A stretch of 55,538 bases of DNA from Candidatus Methylomirabilota bacterium (GCA_036002485.1 DASYTI010000029.1:1-55538); one strand, 5' to 3'. Shown: positions 36,700 to 44,553, numbered from the stretch's first letter. Notes: generated by a model from the sequence alone, not told the origin. Made by a program: numbers and translations.

Positions 36700-37640
36700 A
36701 GACCCCGCCGCTCCTCGTGATCGTGGGGCCGACGGGCGTCGGCAAGACGGCGGTGGCGGTGCGCCTTGGCCAGCGCCTGCCCATGGAGATCGTGAGCGCG
36801 GATTCCCGTCAGGTTTACCGGGGCATGGACATCGGCACGGGCAAGCCCACGCCCGCCCAGCGGGCGGCGGTGAGCCATCATCTTCTCGATCTGATCCGCC
36901 CCGACGAGCGCTACCATGCCGCGCGCTTCCGACGCGATGCCCTCGAGGCCATCACGAGCATCGAGTCGCGCGGGAAGCTTGCCGTGGTCGTGGGCGGCAC
37001 CGGCCTGTATGTCCGCGCTCTCCTCAAAGGCCTCGACGCGGCGCCTCCCGCCGATCCTGCCCTCAGAAGCTCGCTCGAGTCCCTGGCCGGAAAACAGGGG
37101 AGTGGCGCGCTTCACGCCAGGCTGGCCTCTCTCGATCCGCCCGCGGCCGCGCGCCTCCATCCCAATGACCGGGTCCGTCTCATCCGTGCCCTCGAGAAGC
37201 ATGCGAGCGGGGGCGGGAGCAAGGTGAGCCGGGGAGAAAGCTGGGGGCGCCGCACGTCACCCTGGCGGATCCTGGAGATTGGTCTCACGCGGGAGCGCCA
37301 CACCCTCAACCAAAGTCTCAAGGTTCGGGTTGAAGGGATGGTGGCCGATGGGATGATGGATGAGGTGCGCCGGCTCCTGGCCGCGGGTTATGATGCGGGG
37401 TCACCGGGCATGAACGGCATCGGCTACCGGCAGTTCGTCGCGGTGTTGAGAGAGCAGCTGGACGAGGCCGAGGCGGTGAGGCTGATGGTGCGGGACACCC
37501 AGCGTTATGCCAAGCGCCAGATGACATGGTTCCGGCGAGACGCCGAGACCCACTGGCTGGACGTGGACCGGGCAGGCGGCATCGAGGGTACGGCCGAGGC
37601 CATTGGCAAGCTCTTCACACGGGAGGGATGGATCGAGTGA
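36693..37640 (+). CDS. miaA: tRNA dimethylallyltransferase MiaA
   Basis: MiaA adds a dimethylallyl group to A37 of tRNAs that read UNN codons. The 315-residue protein has the P-loop 'VGPTGVGKT' (residues 11-19), then 'IVSADSRQVYRGMDIGTGKP', 'VVGGTGLYVRALLKGL' and the C-terminal 'GIGYRQFVAVL' and 'RYAKRQMTWFRRD'. ATG 36693 overlaps mutL by 7 nt; GTG 36696 would give a GTGA overlap. In proteobacteria hfq usually lies between miaA and hflX, but here only 4 bp separate the two genes. Confidence 0.95.
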   Translation: MVKTPPLLVIVGPTGVGKTAVAVRLGQRLPMEIVSADSRQVYRGMDIGTGKPTPAQRAAVSHHLLDLIRPDERYHAARFRRDALEAITSIESRGKLAVVVGGTGLYVRALLKGLDAAPPADPALRSSLESLAGKQGSGALHARLASLDPPAAARLHPNDRVRLIRALEKHASGGGSKVSRGESWGRRTSPWRILEIGLTRERHTLNQSLKVRVEGMVADGMMDEVRRLLAAGYDAGSPGMNGIGYRQFVAVLREQLDEAEAVRLMVRDTQRYAKRQMTWFRRDAETHWLDVDRAGGIEGTAEAIGKLFTREGWIE

Positions 37641-37644
37641 GCGT

Positions 37645-38904
37645 ATGGGAGTGAGGCCAAGGGAAAGGGCGCTGCTCGCGGCGCTGAGGCTGCCCAAGCA
37701 GCGGCGATTCGAAGTCGAGGAGTCCCTCGATGAGCTCGGCCGCCTGGCCGAGTCGGCGGGGGCGGAGGTGGTGGGTCGCATCACTCAGGAGCGCTCCGCT
37801 CCCACGCCCAAGCTCTATTTCGGGAAGGGCAAGGTCGACGAGCTCAAGGCCTCCTCCCAGCGCCAGGCGGCCAACCTGATGATCTCCGACGATCCGCTCT
37901 CGCCCATGCAGGAGCGGAACCTCGGCGGCTCCCTCGGTCTCAAGGTCATCGACCGCACCGCGCTCATCCTGGACATCTTCGCCCAGCGGGCGCGCACCAT
38001 GGAGGGCAAGCTCCAGGTCGAGCTGGCCCAGCTCTCGTATCTGCTCCCGCGCCTCGTCGGCCAGTGGAAGCACCTGGAGCGCCTGGGGGGCGGCATCGGC
38101 ACCCGGGGTCCCGGCGAGACGCAGCTCGAATCCGATCGCCGCATGATCCGGCACCGGATCCAGAAGATTCGCGGCGATCTCAACCGGGTGCGCACCCATC
38201 GGCGGCTCTTGCGCGACCGACGCAAGGCCTCGGGGTTGCCCGTGGCCGCGCTCGTCGGCTACACCAATGCGGGCAAGACGACGCTCCTCAACCAGCTCAC
38301 GGGCGCCGGGCACATGGCCGCCGATCAGCTCTTCGTGACCCTCGACCCCACCGCCCGGCTCGTCTCGCGGGCGGGGCATGCGCCGTTCATCCTGACGGAC
38401 ACCGTCGGCTTCATCCGCAAGCTTCCGCATCAGCTGGTGGCCGCCTTCAAGGCCACCCTCGAGGAGCTCGAAGAAGCCGATATCTTGGTGCACGTGGTGG
38501 ACGCGAGCCACCCGGGGCTGGAGGAGCAGATGACGGCCGTCGACCGGCTCCTGACCGAGCTCGAGCTCAGCGGCCGACCCAGCATCGTGGCGCTCAACAA
38601 GGTCGACCGGCTGGATGCCGACGTGGCGATCGAGGCGCTCGTGAACCGCTTCGACGGGGTGGCGATCTCCGCGCGTACCGGGCAGGGCGTCGACCGGCTC
38701 CTGGACCGCGTCGGGCAGGCCCTGGGGCCGCGGGTCCAGCGCGTGACCCTCCGCATTCCGTATCGGGACGGGCCCGCCCTCGCCCACTGCTATGCACGCG
38801 GCCGGGTCGTGGCGCGCAGCGACGACGCCGATGGCATTCGTCTCGAGGTCGAGCTGGCCCCGCGCCTCCTGGGTCCCGTGGAAGCCTACCGCCAACCGGC
38901 CTGA
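37645..38904 (+). CDS. hflX: Ribosome-splitting GTPase HflX
   Basis: HflX rescues stalled or heat-damaged ribosomes by splitting them. The 419 residues have the N-terminal HflX domain ('LYFGKGKVDELKA', 'NLGGSLGLKVIDRTALILDIF' in parts), the 'GGGIGTRGPGETQLESDRR' segment with the following coiled coil, and a G domain with 'GYTNAGKTTLLN', 'DTVGFIRKLP' and 'NKVDRLD'. I chose ATG 37645, 4 bp after miaA; the frame extends upstream inside miaA without HflX-like sequence. A structured repeat lies just downstream. Confidence 0.94.
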   Translation: MGVRPRERALLAALRLPKQRRFEVEESLDELGRLAESAGAEVVGRITQERSAPTPKLYFGKGKVDELKASSQRQAANLMISDDPLSPMQERNLGGSLGLKVIDRTALILDIFAQRARTMEGKLQVELAQLSYLLPRLVGQWKHLERLGGGIGTRGPGETQLESDRRMIRHRIQKIRGDLNRVRTHRRLLRDRRKASGLPVAALVGYTNAGKTTLLNQLTGAGHMAADQLFVTLDPTARLVSRAGHAPFILTDTVGFIRKLPHQLVAAFKATLEELEEADILVHVVDASHPGLEEQMTAVDRLLTELELSGRPSIVALNKVDRLDADVAIEALVNRFDGVAISARTGQGVDRLLDRVGQALGPRVQRVTLRIPYRDGPALAHCYARGRVVARSDDADGIRLEVELAPRLLGPVEAYRQPA

Positions 38905-38906
38905 GG

Positions 38907-39026
38907 GTACTGGGCCAATTTGCTTCGCCAGATCAACTCAGCTCTCGTCTCGGGGCTGTGCCCCTCAACTCGAACGGCCACGTTCTCGGTCGGGCCTCGT
39001 CTGGCTCGCAACTTGACCCAGTACCG
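38907..39026. repeat. Intergenic structured element with 13-bp terminal inverted repeats
   Basis: The ends GGTACTGGGCCAA (38907-38919) and TTGACCCAGTACC (39014-39026) are inverted copies with one mismatch, and partial pairing continues inward for about 12 nt. The interior contains a 52-nt unit (38932-38983) that recurs at 44409-44460, with a GGGGC-TGT-GCCCC hairpin. There is no coding capacity. It looks like a small non-autonomous element or a structured repeat RNA; nothing identifies a mobilising enzyme. Confidence 0.7.
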
Positions 39027-39050
39027 TTTCACGGAACTGACGGCCGAAGT

Positions 39051-39059
39051 GGTAGAATC
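39051..39059 (+). promoter_or_regulatory. Extended -10 promoter element before pgsA
   Basis: TGGTAGAAT combines a TGn extension with TAGAAT (5/6 to TATAAT). The 12-mer TGGTAGAATCGA is found again before tRNA-Arg at 48872, which supports a promoter role. No good -35 hexamer lies at the right distance. The start would be near 39066, about 20 nt before the pgsA ATG. Confidence 0.5.
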
Positions 39060-39085
39060 GAGCCTCGTCCGCAGCGGATGATCGT

Positions 39086-39667
39086 ATGGGACTTGCCAAC
39101 TGGCTGACGACTCTTCGCATCCTGCTCATCCCCGTGTTCGTGACGCTGCTCGTGTACCGGCGGCCGGGATGGGCCTTCCTGGTCTTCTGCGCAGCGAGCC
39201 TGACCGACATGCTGGACGGCTACATCGCCAGGAAACGGGGCACGCAGACGCGGCTGGGGGCCTTCCTCGACCCCGTGGCGGACAAGCTCCTCATGACCTC
39301 GGCCTTCGTGACGCTGACGTATCTCAAGGTCATACCCTTCTGGATCGCCGCCGTGGTGGTGAGCCGCGACCTGATCCTGAGCGTGGGCGTTCTCGTCATT
39401 CATGTGGCCGGTGGTACGGTGCACCCCTCGCCGAGCTGGCTCGGCAAGGCCTCGACCCTCTGTCAGGTCGCCACCGTGGTCTCGGCCATGGCGGCCTATT
39501 ACTTCAAGATCCTGCCCGGCGCGCCACGGGCCGCCGCGTGGGTCATGGCCTTCTTCACCATCGGCTCGGGGTTGCAGTATCTCGTCCAGGGCCTCAAGCA
39601 GCTCAACCCCCCCGCGGATCCGCTCCAGGATCAGGTGCACGCCGAGCATGACCAGCTGCGCTCCTAG
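39086..39667 (+). CDS. pgsA: CDP-diacylglycerol--glycerol-3-phosphate 3-phosphatidyltransferase
   Basis: PgsA makes phosphatidylglycerol phosphate, the first committed step to phosphatidylglycerol and cardiolipin, in the inner membrane. The 193-residue protein has several transmembrane helices and the full CDP-alcohol phosphotransferase motif D-x2-DG-x2-AR-x8-G-x3-D-x3-D, beginning at 'DMLDGYIARK' and ending at 'FLDPVADK'. ATG 39086 follows an extended -10 element. The 3' end overlaps the DUF512 gene by 20 nt. Confidence 0.94.
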   Translation: MGLANWLTTLRILLIPVFVTLLVYRRPGWAFLVFCAASLTDMLDGYIARKRGTQTRLGAFLDPVADKLLMTSAFVTLTYLKVIPFWIAAVVVSRDLILSVGVLVIHVAGGTVHPSPSWLGKASTLCQVATVVSAMAAYYFKILPGAPRAAAWVMAFFTIGSGLQYLVQGLKQLNPPADPLQDQVHAEHDQLRS

Positions 39668-40973
39668 CCAGGCCGAGGGCGTCTTCGTCGCCTCCGTGCG
39701 GCCCCGGAGCGCGGCCGCGCGCGCGGGTCTCCGCCCCGGCGATCGCATCGTCGCCATCAATGGCGCCCCGCTGCGCGACGCCATCGACTTCCACTTTCAC
39801 GCCGGTGAGGCCCGGCTGCGTCTCCAGATCGAACGCGAGGGCCGCACGCGATATCACGGGATCGAGCGGGGCCGCGGCCAGGTGGGGCTCGAGCTCGAGG
39901 CGCCGCGCCCGGGCGAGATCGCGACCTGCGCGAACAAGTGCGTCTTCTGCTTCATCCATCAGCTGCCCAAGGGCATGCGTAAGAGCCTCTACGTCAAGGA
40001 CGACGATTTCCGTCTCTCCTTCCTGCACGGCAACTACATCACCCTCACGGACCTCGAGGAGGCCGAGCTCCGCCGCATCGAGGAGCAGCGGCTCTCGCCC
40101 CTCTACGTCTCCGTCCACGCCACGGATCCCGACCTGCGCCATCGGCTCCTCGGCCAGCCCGCTCTCCGCGGGGAGCTCATGCCGCGCATGGAGCGTCTGG
40201 CCAAGGCCGGCATCGTCATGCACGCGCAGATCGTGCTCGTGCCCGACTGGAACGACGGTGGGCACCTGGAGCGCTCGATCCGCGACCTGGCGCGCCTGCA
40301 TCCGCAGGTGGCGACCACGGCGGTGGTGCCCGTCGGGCTCACCCGCCACCGCGAGCGTCTCCCGCAGCTGCGCACCCTGACGGACGAGGAAGCGCGCCGG
40401 CTCGCCGAGATCGTCGAATCCTGGCAGGAGGAGTTTCTCCGCTCCCTGGGCAGCCGCTTCGTCTGGGCCTCGGACGAGGTCTATCTCCAGGCCGGGCGAG
40501 GGCTGCCGCGCACGGCCGCCTATGAGGGCTTCCCCATCCTGGAGGACGGCGTCGGACTCGTCCGGCGCTTCACCGACACCTTCGCCCAGGCCGCTCGACG
40601 CCTGCCCTCCCGCCTGGATGTCCCGCGTCGCGTGACGATCGTCACCGGCGAAATGTTCGCGCCTCTCCTTCGCCGTTTGCTTGCCGAGCTCTCCATCCGG
40701 GGGCTCGAGGTGACAGTCGCCCCCATCGCGAACGAGTGGTTCGGTCGCGGCATCGGCGTGGCGGGCCTCCTCACGGGCCGCGATATCCGCGAGCAGCTCG
40801 CCGGCCGGGACCTGGGTGAGCGAGTCCTCGTCCCCGCCGTCGCCGTCAGGGATGGCGACGGGGTCTTCCTCGACGACGTCACGCCCCCAGAGCTCTCGAC
40901 GGCCCTCGGCGTCTCCACGCATGTCGTGGAGGCGACCGGCTCCGCTCTCATCGCGGCGCTCGCCGCCCGCTGA
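39648..40973 (+). CDS. DUF512 protein with PDZ and radical-SAM-like FeS domains
   Basis: This 441-residue protein starts with a PDZ-like domain ('AARAGLRPGDRIVAINGAP', about residues 15-75). A radical-SAM-type region follows with the Cys triad Cys94, Cys98 and Cys101 in 'CANKCVFCFIHQLP', then the DUF512 domain with 'SVHATDPDLRHRLLG' and 'EVYLQAGRGLP'. Such proteins are commonly found beside der, as here. The biochemical role is unproven; a link to ribosome assembly or an FeS-dependent modification has only context support. ATG 39648 lies inside pgsA. Confidence 0.9.
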   Translation: MTSCAPSQAEGVFVASVRPRSAAARAGLRPGDRIVAINGAPLRDAIDFHFHAGEARLRLQIEREGRTRYHGIERGRGQVGLELEAPRPGEIATCANKCVFCFIHQLPKGMRKSLYVKDDDFRLSFLHGNYITLTDLEEAELRRIEEQRLSPLYVSVHATDPDLRHRLLGQPALRGELMPRMERLAKAGIVMHAQIVLVPDWNDGGHLERSIRDLARLHPQVATTAVVPVGLTRHRERLPQLRTLTDEEARRLAEIVESWQEEFLRSLGSRFVWASDEVYLQAGRGLPRTAAYEGFPILEDGVGLVRRFTDTFAQAARRLPSRLDVPRRVTIVTGEMFAPLLRRLLAELSIRGLEVTVAPIANEWFGRGIGVAGLLTGRDIREQLAGRDLGERVLVPAVAVRDGDGVFLDDVTPPELSTALGVSTHVVEATGSALIAALAAR

Positions 40974-40985
40974 CCCGGTCCTTCC

Positions 40986-42332
40986 GTGATCCGCCCCATC
41001 CTCGCGATCGTGGGCCGCCCCAATGTCGGCAAGTCCACCCTCTTCAACCGGCTGGTGGGGCGCCGCCGCTCCATCGTGCACGATGTGCCCGGGGTGACCA
41101 GGGACCGCCTCTACGGCACCGTCACTCACGAGCGCTGGCAGGCGACGGTGGTGGACACCGGCGGCTTCGACCCGAGCACGGAGTCCGATCTCGTGGCCGC
41201 CGTCCGCAGCCAGGTCATGCTCGCCATCGAGGAGGCCGATCTGGTGATCTTCGTCGTGGACGGGCGCGACGGGCTGACCGGCCTCGACGAGGAGATCGCG
41301 ATTATCTTGCGAAAGAGCCGGCGCCCCGTCGTGCTGGCCGTGAACAAGATCGACGGGGCAGGGCAGGAGGGCGCGCTCGCCGATTTCTACCGCCTCGGCT
41401 TCCCGACGCTGCAGACCATCTCGGGCGAGCACGGCCGCGGGGTGGCCGAGCTCCTGGAGACCGCGCGCGATCAGGCGCCCCCGCCCGTCGTCGAGACCCA
41501 CGTCGAGGGCGTCCGCGTGGCCATCATCGGCCGGCCCAATGTCGGCAAGTCCTCGCTCGTCAACGCCGTCCTCGGCGAGCCGCGCGTCCTCGTCCACGAG
41601 CTGCCCGGCACCACTCGCGATAGCGTGGACACGCCGGTCTCCTTCCGCGACCGCCCCTACCTGCTCGTCGACACGGCGGGCATCCGTCGCAAGGGGCGTG
41701 TCACGGAGACGCTCGAGAAGCTCTCCGTGGTCATGGCGCTCAAGAGCCTGGAGCGTGCTGACGTGGCCGTGCTCGTGATGGATGCCGCCGACGGCGTCAC
41801 CGCGCAGGACGCTCACATCGCGGGCTACGCGCACGAGGCGGGGCGCGGCATCGTCCTGGCCGTCAACAAGTGGGACCTCGTGCCCCCGGACCTCGTGGGC
41901 AAGGCCGATGTCACCGCGCAGATCCACGAGCGGCTGCCCTTCCTCGACTATGCGCCGATCTGCTTCATCTCGGCGCTCAAGAGCTGGGGTCTTCGCGATC
42001 TCTTCGACACCGTCGACACCGTGGCGGCCGAGACGCGCAAGCGACTGCAGCCGGGCGAGCTGATCTCGATCATTCGTCAGGCCGTCGAGCGCCGACCGAT
42101 CTCCTCTCACGGCGCGCCGCTGCGCATTCACAGCGTGCAGCAGGTCGCGGTCTCGCCGCCCACCTTCGCGGTGAAAGTGAACTGGGCGGGCAAGCTCCAC
42201 TTCTCCTACGAGCGCTATCTCATCAATACGCTGCGCCACGCCGCCAGCTTCACCGGCTCGCCCATTCGCTTGCTCCTGCGTCACGCGCCTCGCAAGAAGG
42301 CAACGGGGGGTGGGCGCCGGCCGCGGCGGTAG
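40986..42332 (+). CDS. der: Ribosome assembly GTPase Der (EngA)
   Basis: Der has two tandem G domains and a KH-like C-terminal domain, and is needed for 50S assembly. The 448 residues show 'GRPNVGKSTLFNRL' (domain 1, residues about 8-21) and 'GRPNVGKSSLVNAVLG' (domain 2), with 'DTGGFDP' and 'DTAGIRRKGRV' as the G3 and following switch regions and two 'NKxD' motifs ('VNKIDG', 'VNKWDL'). The Lys/Arg/Gly-rich C-terminus is typical. GTG 40986 is 12 bp after the DUF512 gene. A tandem repeat follows. Confidence 0.96.
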   Translation: MIRPILAIVGRPNVGKSTLFNRLVGRRRSIVHDVPGVTRDRLYGTVTHERWQATVVDTGGFDPSTESDLVAAVRSQVMLAIEEADLVIFVVDGRDGLTGLDEEIAIILRKSRRPVVLAVNKIDGAGQEGALADFYRLGFPTLQTISGEHGRGVAELLETARDQAPPPVVETHVEGVRVAIIGRPNVGKSSLVNAVLGEPRVLVHELPGTTRDSVDTPVSFRDRPYLLVDTAGIRRKGRVTETLEKLSVVMALKSLERADVAVLVMDAADGVTAQDAHIAGYAHEAGRGIVLAVNKWDLVPPDLVGKADVTAQIHERLPFLDYAPICFISALKSWGLRDLFDTVDTVAAETRKRLQPGELISIIRQAVERRPISSHGAPLRIHSVQQVAVSPPTFAVKVNWAGKLHFSYERYLINTLRHAASFTGSPIRLLLRHAPRKKATGGGRRPRR

Positions 42333-42340
42333 CATCTGAA

Positions 42341-42468
42341 GTTCGAGCTGAGACGCTGCCGACGAGCCGGAGGCGAGGAGAGCGGCGAGGCGAGGGCTGA
42401 GATAGTTCGAGCTGAGACGCTGCCGACGAGCCGCAGGCGAGGAGAGCGGCGAGGCGAGGGCTGAGATA
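42341..42468. repeat. 64-bp tandem duplication downstream of der
   Basis: Two 64-nt copies, 42341-42404 and 42405-42468, differ at one base (G/C at the tenth base of the ACGAGCCGGAGGCG part). The reverse complement shares a 23-nt block beginning ATCTCAGCCCTCGCC with 44389-44411, and the end GTCTCAGCTCGAAC with 44531-44544. This makes it an inverted-orientation member of the same intergenic repeat family. No coding capacity. Confidence 0.85.
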
Positions 42469-42486
42469 CACCCTAAGTAGGCAGAA

Positions 42487-42531
42487 CCCCTAGCAAAAAT
42501 CGTTAGGCCCACTAGGGGACTGTGCTAACAT
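42487..42531 (+). promoter_or_regulatory. Promoter with a CTAG-containing palindrome in its spacer
   Basis: CCCCTAG (42487-42493) and CTAGGGG (42512-42518) are perfect inverted copies. TTAGGC (42503-42508), 17 nt and TAACAT (42526-42531), with TG four bases before TAACAT, form a weak promoter-like pair, and the right palindrome arm lies in the spacer. A repressor or activator bound there would control the SPOR gene at 42569. Both elements are modest matches. Confidence 0.4.
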
Positions 42532-42568
42532 CCCATCGGCGGCTCAGACCAGGACCCAACGAGGAATC

Positions 42569-43585
42569 ATGGCAGCCAATCCCGAGCAGGACGAGTACCT
42601 GGACGAGGACGAGCGGGACGACATCGCCCAACGCAGCATTTTCTCTGCCGGGTGGTTCCGTGCCCTGCTCGTGTTGACCGTCCTGGCCATCGTGGTGGTC
42701 GTATCGCTGCCGTATCTCCTGAACTGGCTCGAGCCCACGCCGGCGGCGCCGCCCAAACCGCAGACCAAGGCGTCCGAGCCCGCTCCCGCTCCGGCTGCTC
42801 CTGCGCCGACGACGCCCGCCCCGACGGCGGGCACCGCGCAGCCCGCCAAGCCTGAGGCGACGGCTCCACCCGCGACGGCGCAGACGGAGGCGCCCAAGCC
42901 CGCGCCGGCCGCCCCGACTCCCGCCGATCGCCCGCTGGGCACGGCGCCGCTCCCCGCTGCTCCCGCTCAGGCGCCATCAGCCTCGACCGCCAAGGCCGCG
43001 CCCGCCAAGCCGGAGGCGGTCAAGCCTCCCGCGGTGGCTGCGGTGCCCAAGCGCGCGCCGACGCCCGCTCCCGCGGCCAGCGGAAGCTACTGGATACAGG
43101 TCGGAGCCTTCGTCCAGGAAAAGAATGCCGAGGCCCTGGCCAAGACGCTGCGCGCCGAGCAATTCCCCGTCGAGATCGCGCGCCTGAGCCGGGGCGGCGG
43201 CGGGGCGAGCGCCCCCGCCAAGGCCGTCGAATCGGCGGGGCAGAACCAGCTCGTCATCACGGGCACGACTCCGGATGCCGTCAATGCCGCGCTCAAGGGC
43301 AAAGGTACCGCGCAGGTCGTCAAGGGCGGCATCGTCGTCAATCCCGCCTATGACCTCGAAACGGCCATGTCACTCTCCTCGCAGCTCAAGAAAGAGGGCT
43401 TCAAGGTCGTCATCCGCCGCGCCAAGAGCGGCGCGACCACGCCGGCCCCCGCCACGGGAGGCGGCATCACGTATCACGTCGTGCGGGTCGGTGGCTTTGC
43501 CGACCCGGCCAAAGCCCAGCAGGCGCGCGCCGATCTGGAGGCCAAGGGCCATGCCGGCTTTGTCACCCGGGGCGCGCCCCGCTGA
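42569..43585 (+). CDS. SPOR-domain membrane protein
   Basis: This 338-residue protein has a short cytoplasmic N-terminus, one transmembrane helix (about 31-53, 'ALLVLTVLAIVVVVSLP'), a long Pro/Ala/Lys-rich periplasmic linker (about 55-168) and SPOR-type repeats at about 172-207 ('GSYWIQVGAFVQEKNA') and 301-334 ('TYHVVRVGGFADPAKA'), with a possible degenerate repeat between. SPOR domains bind denuded glycan strands at the septum, so a cell-division or peptidoglycan role is likely. GAGGA precedes ATG 42569. Confidence 0.88.
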   Translation: MAANPEQDEYLDEDERDDIAQRSIFSAGWFRALLVLTVLAIVVVVSLPYLLNWLEPTPAAPPKPQTKASEPAPAPAAPAPTTPAPTAGTAQPAKPEATAPPATAQTEAPKPAPAAPTPADRPLGTAPLPAAPAQAPSASTAKAAPAKPEAVKPPAVAAVPKRAPTPAPAASGSYWIQVGAFVQEKNAEALAKTLRAEQFPVEIARLSRGGGGASAPAKAVESAGQNQLVITGTTPDAVNAALKGKGTAQVVKGGIVVNPAYDLETAMSLSSQLKKEGFKVVIRRAKSGATTPAPATGGGITYHVVRVGGFADPAKAQQARADLEAKGHAGFVTRGAPR

Positions 43586-43673
43586 TGGCGATCCTGCATT
43601 CGGATTCTGAGAGGGTCAGCAGGGCCGGGGCCAGGGCAGACGCGCGGCGCGAGTCGATCCCGATCGAGGGGAG

Positions 43674-43964
43674 GTGACGGTACTGACGAAGAATGATCTC
43701 ATCAACGCGGTGGCGGCCCATGGACTGTCCAAGCGGCAGTCCGCGTCGGTGGTGGAGTCGCTGTTCGACATCATCTTCCGCTGCTTCGAGAAGGGCGAAG
43801 ACGTGAAGATCGTCGGGTTCGGGCACTTCCGCATCCGGCGCAAGGCCTCGCGGCGCGGCCGCAACCCGCAGACCGGCGACAGCATCGAGATCACCGCCCG
43901 GAAGGTGCTGACCTTCAAGCCGAGCAAAGGGCTGAAGATCCGCATCAACCACCACGCGCAGTGA
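43674..43964 (+). CDS. ihfA: HU/IHF-family DNA-binding protein (IHF-alpha-like)
   Basis: This 96-residue relative of IHF alpha shows 'LTKNDLINAVAAHGLSKRQS', 'VKIVGFGHFRIRRKASRRG' and the arm 'GRNPQTGDSIEITARKVLTF' with the intercalating Pro. A good SD (AGGGGAGG, 43666-43673) directly touches GTG 43674, which is too close for normal initiation. CTG 43683, giving Met-Thr-Lys-Asn, would have a 9-nt spacing. The true start may be this CTG. The MerR gene follows after 16 bp, a common pair. Confidence 0.9.
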   Translation: MTVLTKNDLINAVAAHGLSKRQSASVVESLFDIIFRCFEKGEDVKIVGFGHFRIRRKASRRGRNPQTGDSIEITARKVLTFKPSKGLKIRINHHAQ

Positions 43965-43980
43965 CGGGAGCGCGGCGGCC

Positions 43981-44382
43981 GTGAGCGCCGAAGAGCCGGG
44001 GCGGGACATCGAGGCGCAGGAACGGCCCGCGATCCCGGACAAGCTCTACTATCGGATCGGCGAGGTCGAGGGCCTCACGGCCATTCCGGCGTATGTCCTC
44101 CGCTACTGGGAGTCGGAGTTCAAGCTCCTGCGCCCCAAGAAGAATCCCGCCGGGCAGCGTCTCTATCGCAAGCGCGATCTCGACCTGGTCTTGCGCATCA
44201 AGAGCCTGCTGTACGACGAGCGGCTCACCCTCGAGGGCGCCAAGAAGCGGCTCTACGCCGAGAGCCGCGGGGCCGGGCAGCTCGACCTGGGCGTGCGCGG
44301 TCAGGCACTCGAAGCGGCCCTCCGACGCACCCGAGACCAGTTGCGCGCGCTGCGCGATCGACTCGTACCTCCCAAGAGCTGA
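43981..44382 (+). CDS. MerR-family transcriptional regulator
   Basis: This 133-residue protein has an N-terminal winged helix-turn-helix ('YYRIGEVEGLTAIPAYVLRYWE', 'KNPAGQRLYRKRDLDLVLRI' in parts), then a coiled-coil segment ('RLTLEGAKKRLYAE'). No C-terminal metal-binding Cys cluster is seen. This short MerR type is usual next to ihfA in many proteobacteria-like genomes; its targets are unknown. GTG start, 16 bp after ihfA. Confidence 0.9.
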   Translation: MSAEEPGRDIEAQERPAIPDKLYYRIGEVEGLTAIPAYVLRYWESEFKLLRPKKNPAGQRLYRKRDLDLVLRIKSLLYDERLTLEGAKKRLYAESRGAGQLDLGVRGQALEAALRRTRDQLRALRDRLVPPKS

Positions 44383-44387
44383 ACCAT

Positions 44388-44544
44388 CTCAGCCCTCGCC
44401 TCGCCGCTGATCTACTCAGCCCTCGCCTCAGGGCTTCGCCCTTCAGCTCGAACTGCCACGCCTGCGGGATCAACTCAGCCCTCGGCTCGCGTCGGCGAGG
44501 CGCCGCCGCTCACCTCGAAGAGCGGGCCCCGTCTCAGCTCGAAC
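44388..44544. repeat. Composite intergenic repeat block between merR and tRNA-Pro
   Basis: At least three related units follow each other. A partial unit begins at 44388 (ATCTCAGCCCTCGCC), a full 52-nt unit lies at 44409-44460, and a diverged unit begins at 44468 with GATCAACTCAGCCCTCG, with a CGGCG-AGG-CGCCG hairpin. The block ends with CTCAGCTCGAAC (44533-44544). Compared with 38932-38983, the 52-nt unit is 43/52 identical at the same length. The area has no credible ORF. Confidence 0.8.
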
Positions 44545-44553
44545 GGCGTCGTC

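Noticed and set aside
42341-42468. CRISPR array
   Set aside because: There are only two contiguous copies with no spacer, and related copies are intergenic and dispersed. No cas gene is present.
39603-42512. A 969-codon open frame on the minus strand opposite the DUF512 protein and der
   Set aside because: It mirrors two well-supported + strand genes, as expected in very GC-rich DNA where antisense frames lack stops. The product is Gly/Ala/His/Arg/Asp-rich without any domain.
43586-43673. A promoter or small gene between the SPOR gene and ihfA
   Set aside because: The 88 bp hold no -35/-10 pair at proper spacing and no ORF with a start; only the SD before ihfA is clear.
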